Source: Haloplanus sp. GDY1
GTDB lineage: Archaea > Halobacteriota > Halobacteria > Halobacteriales > Haloferacaceae
DNA length: 64,000 bases
Direction of reading: 5' to 3'
NCBI RefSeq assembly: GCF_023703775.1
Contig: NZ_CP098514.1
Coordinates: forward strand, 1,240,001-1,304,000
Positions 60,059 through 64,000 of the stretch are shown one piece after another. Every line of letters starts with the position of its first letter. The stretch's first letter is position 1. The notes beneath the pieces are model-generated. The model saw only the letters and a list, made by a program, of their open reading frames with translations, was not told the origin of the DNA and did no database searches. Position numbers and translations under genes: made by a program.

Positions 60059-62362
60059 ATGCGAGCGACGCGGCGGGGAGTGCTCCGAACGGTGGGCGTG
60101 ATGGGCGTCGGGGGGACCCTTCTCTCGGAGACGGGACGGCCCGCGCGTGCCCAGTCGGGAGAGGCGTGGCGACAGTTCGGCTACGACGACGCCAACACCG
60201 GGCACGCGCCCGACAACACCGGACCGACCGACGGCGTCGGCCCGCGGTGGACCTTCGAGACGGGGGGGCAAGTGTCTTCGTCACCAGCGGTGGTGGATGG
60301 GACCGTCTACGTCGGAAGCAACGACCGAAACGTCTACGCGCTGTCGGCAGCGGACGGGACCGAACGGTGGCGCTTCGAGACGGACGGTTGGGTGCGCGGC
60401 GGACCGACGGTGGTGGACGACACCGTGTACGTCGGGAACCTCTCCGGGTCCGTGTACGCGCTGTCGGCGTCGGACGGAACTGAGCGGTGGGTCGCCGAGC
60501 AGACGGGAACGAGTCATCCATCACCGACCGTCGCGAACGGAACCGTCTACCTCGGGAGTGGCGACGGGACCGTCTACGCACTCGATGCGAGTGACGGGAG
60601 CCGCCAGTGGAGCGCTGCTCCCTCCGACGGCGATTCGGTTGCTCTGATTCAGGGTGCGCCGGCGGTGGCCGATGGAACCGTCTACGTCGGAAGTGCCGAC
60701 GACAACGTCTACGCGCTGTCGGCAGCGGACGGGACCGAACGGTGGCGCTTCGAGACGGGTGCCGACGTGTACACCGCGCCGACGGTGGCGGATGGAACCG
60801 TCTACGTCGGGAGCAACGACGAGTACGTCTACGCGCTGTCGGCGGCGGACGGGGCCGAACGGTGGCGCTTCGAGACGAACGGGTACGCACTCGGCTCGGT
60901 GGCGGTGGCGGACGGAACCGTCTACGCCGGAGATAGCTTCGGCAACGTCCACGCGCTGAACGCGAGCGACGGGAGCCAGCAGTGGTCGTTCAGGGACGGC
61001 GATCACATCATGCTCGGACCGGTGGTGGTAGACGGGAGCGTCTACGTCGGGAACAAGGACAGCAACGTGTACGCGCTGTCGGCGGCGGACGGGACCGAAC
61101 GGTGGAGATACGAGACGGGTGACGCGATTCGCTCGTCGCCGGCGGTGGTGAACGGAACCGTCTACATCGGAAGCTGGGACGACAGCGTCTATGCGATCAC
61201 CGAAACGCCGTCGGCGAAGACCGCAACGCCGTCGGCGAAGACCGCAACGCCGTCGTCGACGCCAGCCCCGACCGAGACGGAGACTGCGACACCGACCGAA
61301 CCGCTCACGCCGTCACCGACGGCAACCACCGCGGTTGGGGGGAGGACGACCGGTGGCGGCGGACGCGGGGACGACTCGGGAGTGCTTCCGGTACTGGCCG
61401 GCATGATCGGCCTCGGGGGTGCCGGTGCCGGCGCGTGGTGGTACACACGAGGAGACGGTGACGGCAGTCGTCCGGGCAGTACCACCGCCGTCGAAGGAGT
61501 CGAGACGACGCGAATTCCGGACGAGGTTCCGGGTGCGCCGACGCTGTCGGTTCGGTACGGGGCGCTGACGGAGCAGGCACCCATCGGTGCTGGTGGGAAC
61601 GCCGACGTGCGGAAAGCGATACTGCCCACCTCGGATGGGGACGTCACGCTGGCGATCAAGGAGTCACGCGCCTCCGGAACGCTCCACACCGACCAGGTCG
61701 AGCGGATGCTCGACGAGGCCGAGACGTGGGCACGACTGGACGACCACGATCACGTCGTCGACGTCGTCGATTACGGCGCCGAACCGCTGCCCTGGATCGC
61801 CATGGAGTACATGGACGGCGGCCACCTCGGCGAGCGATGCGGGGAGATGCGCCTGCCCCAGGCCCTGTGGACGGCTCTCGCCGTGACGAAGGGGGTCCGG
61901 TACGCTCACCGGAGAGGCGTCGCCCATCTCGATCTCAAGCCCGAGAACATCCTCTTTCGAACCGTCGAGGACGCCTGGGACGCGCCGAAGGTCGCGGACT
62001 GGGGAGTGTCCAAACACCTGCTCGACCGTTCCACGGGCGACGAGATGCTCTCACCGCAGTATGCCGCCCCCGAACAGTTCTCCGAGGAGTACGGGCCGAC
62101 CGACGACGCGACCGACATCTACCAGCTGGGGGCCGTGTTCTACGAGCTGTTCACCGGACGACCGCCGTTCGAAGGCGCCCCGGTGAGGGCGATGCATCAG
62201 GTGTTGAACGAGTCACCCACGCCGCCGAGCGAGGTCGATTCCGTCCCCGAGGCGCTCGACGGAATACTGCTGACCGCGCTGGCAAAGGAGAAAGACGACC
62301 GGTACGACGACGTGATCTACCTCCGCGACGCTCTCCGAGAGCTATTCGAGGGCCGAGAATAG
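60059..62362 (+). CDS. Receptor-like Ser/Thr kinase with PQQ beta-propeller (paralogue)
   Basis: A 767-residue paralogue of the preceding protein with the same plan: twin-arginine signal (TRRGVLRTVGV), WRQFGYDDANTGHAP, eight propeller repeats, a Thr/Pro stalk containing a short repeat (TPSAKTA twice), one span at about 442-463, and a kinase domain with K534 (LAIKES), D625 (HLDLKPEN), D647 (ADWGVS), APEQ and TGRPPF. The kinase half is almost identical to the first gene, even at DNA level, whereas the propellers differ in most blades. This suggests two inputs feeding similar outputs. Confidence 0.85.
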   Translation: MRATRRGVLRTVGVMGVGGTLLSETGRPARAQSGEAWRQFGYDDANTGHAPDNTGPTDGVGPRWTFETGGQVSSSPAVVDGTVYVGSNDRNVYALSAADGTERWRFETDGWVRGGPTVVDDTVYVGNLSGSVYALSASDGTERWVAEQTGTSHPSPTVANGTVYLGSGDGTVYALDASDGSRQWSAAPSDGDSVALIQGAPAVADGTVYVGSADDNVYALSAADGTERWRFETGADVYTAPTVADGTVYVGSNDEYVYALSAADGAERWRFETNGYALGSVAVADGTVYAGDSFGNVHALNASDGSQQWSFRDGDHIMLGPVVVDGSVYVGNKDSNVYALSAADGTERWRYETGDAIRSSPAVVNGTVYIGSWDDSVYAITETPSAKTATPSAKTATPSSTPAPTETETATPTEPLTPSPTATTAVGGRTTGGGGRGDDSGVLPVLAGMIGLGGAGAGAWWYTRGDGDGSRPGSTTAVEGVETTRIPDEVPGAPTLSVRYGALTEQAPIGAGGNADVRKAILPTSDGDVTLAIKESRASGTLHTDQVERMLDEAETWARLDDHDHVVDVVDYGAEPLPWIAMEYMDGGHLGERCGEMRLPQALWTALAVTKGVRYAHRRGVAHLDLKPENILFRTVEDAWDAPKVADWGVSKHLLDRSTGDEMLSPQYAAPEQFSEEYGPTDDATDIYQLGAVFYELFTGRPPFEGAPVRAMHQVLNESPTPPSEVDSVPEALDGILLTALAKEKDDRYDDVIYLRDALRELFEGRE

Positions 62363-62522
62363 CCCGTCGTCGTAGCGGCCGTCGTATTCGACGACCGAAG
62401 GTTCCCGCCCCACCAGCCGACGACGAACTGGGGCCGGGATGGGCGATAGCCCCCGGCCACGGGATAAACGGATTATACGATTAAGCTACAGAACAATGCG
62501 GTTACGGGCCCCCTATTCGGGT

Positions 62523-62660
62523 ATGGCACGGCGAAACCGTACCGACGACCGCAGCAATGCTACCGAATCGAAATTCTACCTCCCAGCCGGCGTCGCCCCG
62601 CCGTTCGAGGCCAGTCGGGTCGCGGCCATCTGGGCGACGCTGTTCGACCGTCGCGTCTGA
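62523..62660 (+). CDS. Possible 45-residue protein
   Basis: A short frame MARRNRTDDRSNATESKFYL, then PAGVAPPFEASRVAAIWATLF and DRRV (quoted in parts). The basic/polar start and hydrophobic C-terminal part look protein-like, and an AT-rich gattatac element lies at about 62472. An in-frame ATG at 62496 is an alternative start. An overlapping minus-strand frame is less convincing. The flanking stretches 62363-62522 and 62661-62837 show nothing else. Confidence 0.35.
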   Translation: MARRNRTDDRSNATESKFYLPAGVAPPFEASRVAAIWATLFDRRV

Positions 62661-62837
62661 ACCGTGCAAGATCGAACCGGAGTCCCGGAGTCGACCCACA
62701 CGACTCACCGACTCAGTTAAGCCACCACACCGCCATTGCTACGATCCCGGTAGCAGACGTCGCAAGATGGTCACTGCGCGTCGCGTGGCCGTCCGATCGC
62801 AGGGCTCGACACGCCGAAATCACCACCCGACAGAACA

Positions 62838-63497
62838 ATGGCGGATATCAAAGCGGTCGTCCGAGTCGAACACCCCGACATAGTCCTCACGAAGACGGTC
62901 GCGCACGACCGGAGTTCGACCGTCGAGTCGGTGTCGGAGGCAGGAACCGACCCGACGTCGGGGAAGTTCTTCTATCACATCGCGTCGGCCGATCTCGACC
63001 GGTTCGAGGACGGGTTGCGCAACGACGACACCGTCGGCGAATTCGAGCGCGTCACCGAAACCGGAGACGAGACGGCGATCTACACCTTCGAGTATACGGA
63101 CGAAGCGAAGGTCGTCTCACCGGTGATTTCGGCCGCGAACGGCGTCACCCTCGACATGGAGAACGACGGGAGCGCCTGGATGTTGACAGTGTGGATGCCC
63201 GACCGAACGGACCTGGTCCACCTCTGGGACTATGCACAACGGAACGACATCGGGATCGAACTGCTGCGGGTGAACGAATACGCGAGTCTGGGGAAGACGG
63301 AGGCTGGGTTGACCGATAGCCAGCGAGAGGCACTCCTCGTCGCATTCGACGCGGGGTATTTCGAGGAACCGCGAAGCGCAACCCTGAGCGACGTCGCCGC
63401 CGAACTGGACATCTCTCAACCTGCGGCCAGTGGTCTCCTTCGACGTGGAATCAGGCGACTCGTCGCATCGTCCCTCCTGGATCCCGAGCGGGAGTGA
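62838..63497 (+). CDS. Bat-type HTH_10 transcriptional regulator
   Basis: A 219-residue regulator of the bacterio-opsin-activator family. Residues 1-150 form the sensor-like domain (IKAVVRVEHPDIVLTKTV at the start, MLTVWMPDRTDLVHLWDYA in the middle); residues about 157-212 are the HTH_10 domain LTDSQREALLVAFDAGYF followed by SDVAAELDISQPAASGLL and RRGIRRLV. Haloarchaea have many such proteins controlling single pathways. Codon use is less C-rich than the core genes. Target unknown; it follows the kinase pair. Confidence 0.85.
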   Translation: MADIKAVVRVEHPDIVLTKTVAHDRSSTVESVSEAGTDPTSGKFFYHIASADLDRFEDGLRNDDTVGEFERVTETGDETAIYTFEYTDEAKVVSPVISAANGVTLDMENDGSAWMLTVWMPDRTDLVHLWDYAQRNDIGIELLRVNEYASLGKTEAGLTDSQREALLVAFDAGYFEEPRSATLSDVAAELDISQPAASGLLRRGIRRLVASSLLDPERE

Positions 63498-63626
63498 TCG
63501 ACGGTCGTGGCCGCGATAGACGTCCCGGAGTGTGCGCCCGGAACACTACCGGGCGAGAACCTCCCGATAGACTCGGGTGGGCTGAAAGCCGAACGTCCGT
63601 GGGCCGGACCTCGACGGACGAGGGAG

Positions 63627-64000
63627 TTACTCGGTTTCGAGAGCGTCGTAGATCTCGCGGTGTTCGTCCCTGTCAGCCCGGGCGACCCGCGAGACGAGTT
63701 CCCCACGAACGTCCGCCATCACGTCGTCGGGAGGGGTGTCGGCCGGTCGATCCAGTCCGTCCGCAACCAGGTCGTCCCGCCACCGTTCGACGACGGCCGC
63801 CAAATCGACCGCCGTCGTCCGTGTCCGGAGATAGTGGCCCTCGTCGACCGTCGTCTCGTCCGTTCCGAACCGCTTCAGTATCCCTCTGATCTCGTCGTCG
63901 TAGTCGAACCGATACCCGTTGAGCAGGTAGAACACGGCCGTCGCGTTGAGTGCGGTGCGCTTGTTGCCGTCCACGAACGGATGATTGGCGACGAGGAGTC
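63627..64000 (-). CDS. Fic/Doc death-on-curing toxin, truncated by window end
   Basis: Only the C-terminal part is in the window; the 5' end lies beyond 64000. The last bases encode the Fic core motif HPFVDGNKRTALNA (nucleotides about 63945-63986), followed by VFYLLNGYRFDYDDE. Doc-type Fic proteins phosphorylate EF-Tu/EF-1A, and other Fic proteins AMPylate targets. The stop is TAA at 63627. An antitoxin gene, if any, should lie upstream, outside this window. Confident family call because HxFxDGNKR is complete. Confidence 0.85.
   Translation of the reverse strand, partial: LLVANHPFVDGNKRTALNATAVFYLLNGYRFDYDDEIRGILKRFGTDETTVDEGHYLRTRTTAVDLAAVVERWRDDLVADGLDRPADTPPDDVMADVRGELVSRVARADRDEHREIYDALETE

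Noticed and set aside
62502-62708. A 68-codon minus-strand frame opposite the small gene at 62523
   Set aside because: Gly/Arg-rich with no clear start; the plus-strand frame is more protein-like, though also uncertain.

Overview
The window is a stretch of very GC-rich, gene-dense chromosome from a halophilic archaeon (class Halobacteria). The evidence is: strongly acidic, lysine-poor proteins; archaeal information genes (FttA/aCPSF1, Spt5, SecE, eIF1A, MBF1, archaeal DtdA, archaeal RNase J, an initiator tRNA with an A1:U72 pair); short-chain isoprenyl diphosphate synthase; twin-arginine signals and lipoboxes on exported proteins; a PGF-CTERM surface protein; and AT-rich archaeal TATA boxes about 25-30 bases in front of many start codons (leaderless transcripts). 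A Haloplanus/Haloferacaceae-like genus is plausible but is only an inference. No rRNA, CRISPR array, insertion sequence, integrase or replication origin was seen.

Layout. 0-6.3 kb: small zinc-finger-like protein, DUF371 protein, endonuclease III, a winged-helix hypothetical, the termination/3'-processing nuclease FttA, a hypothetical and an SDR oxidoreductase. 6.3-10.3 kb: Get3/ArsA-like ATPase, lipoprotein, aminotransferase, YdjM-like membrane hydrolase, PHP protein. 10.4-16.5 kb: minus-strand core block dtdA - ftsZ - secE - spt5, then UspA with an exchanger, and a DUF1508 protein. 16.5-21.3 kb: aroE, HhH protein, a class IV aminotransferase fold without any lysine, Rieske protein, membrane protein, PQQ-propeller protein, initiator tRNA. 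21.3-25 kb: GtrA, family 2 glycosyltransferase and a DUF2298 membrane protein, probably for cell-surface glycosylation. 25-32.5 kb: proline degradation pair, MBF1, AlaX, PGF-CTERM protein, serine acetyltransferase, HAD phosphatase. 33-40.6 kb: RNase J with a structured leader and idsA, a second YdjM-type protein, MscS, Fe-S assembly protein, hisD. 40.9-43.6 kb: MOT1-type transporter and gamma-glutamyltransferase. 43.8-48.6 kb: a tightly overlapping five-gene ABC importer operon ending in a metallophosphoesterase. 48.6-55.6 kb: eIF1A, alcohol dehydrogenase, K+ channel, MFS, Ca2+/Na+ antiporter, cytochrome P450.

The right end (about 55.8-64 kb) looks accessory and less C-rich at third positions. 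It holds three DNA-binding regulators, a 49-residue acidic protein, two tandem paralogous receptor-like protein kinases (Tat signal, eight-repeat PQQ propeller outside, one membrane span, Ser/Thr kinase inside) and a Fic/Doc death-on-curing toxin running off the window. The kinase pair is the most unusual system here: two sensors with diverged propellers but nearly identical kinase halves and a shared promoter-proximal element.

Other structure not explained by the genes: four convergent gene pairs whose stop codons overlap in a single CTAG; a nested 80-base imperfect palindrome at 27831-27910; and a multi-helix leader in front of RNase J.
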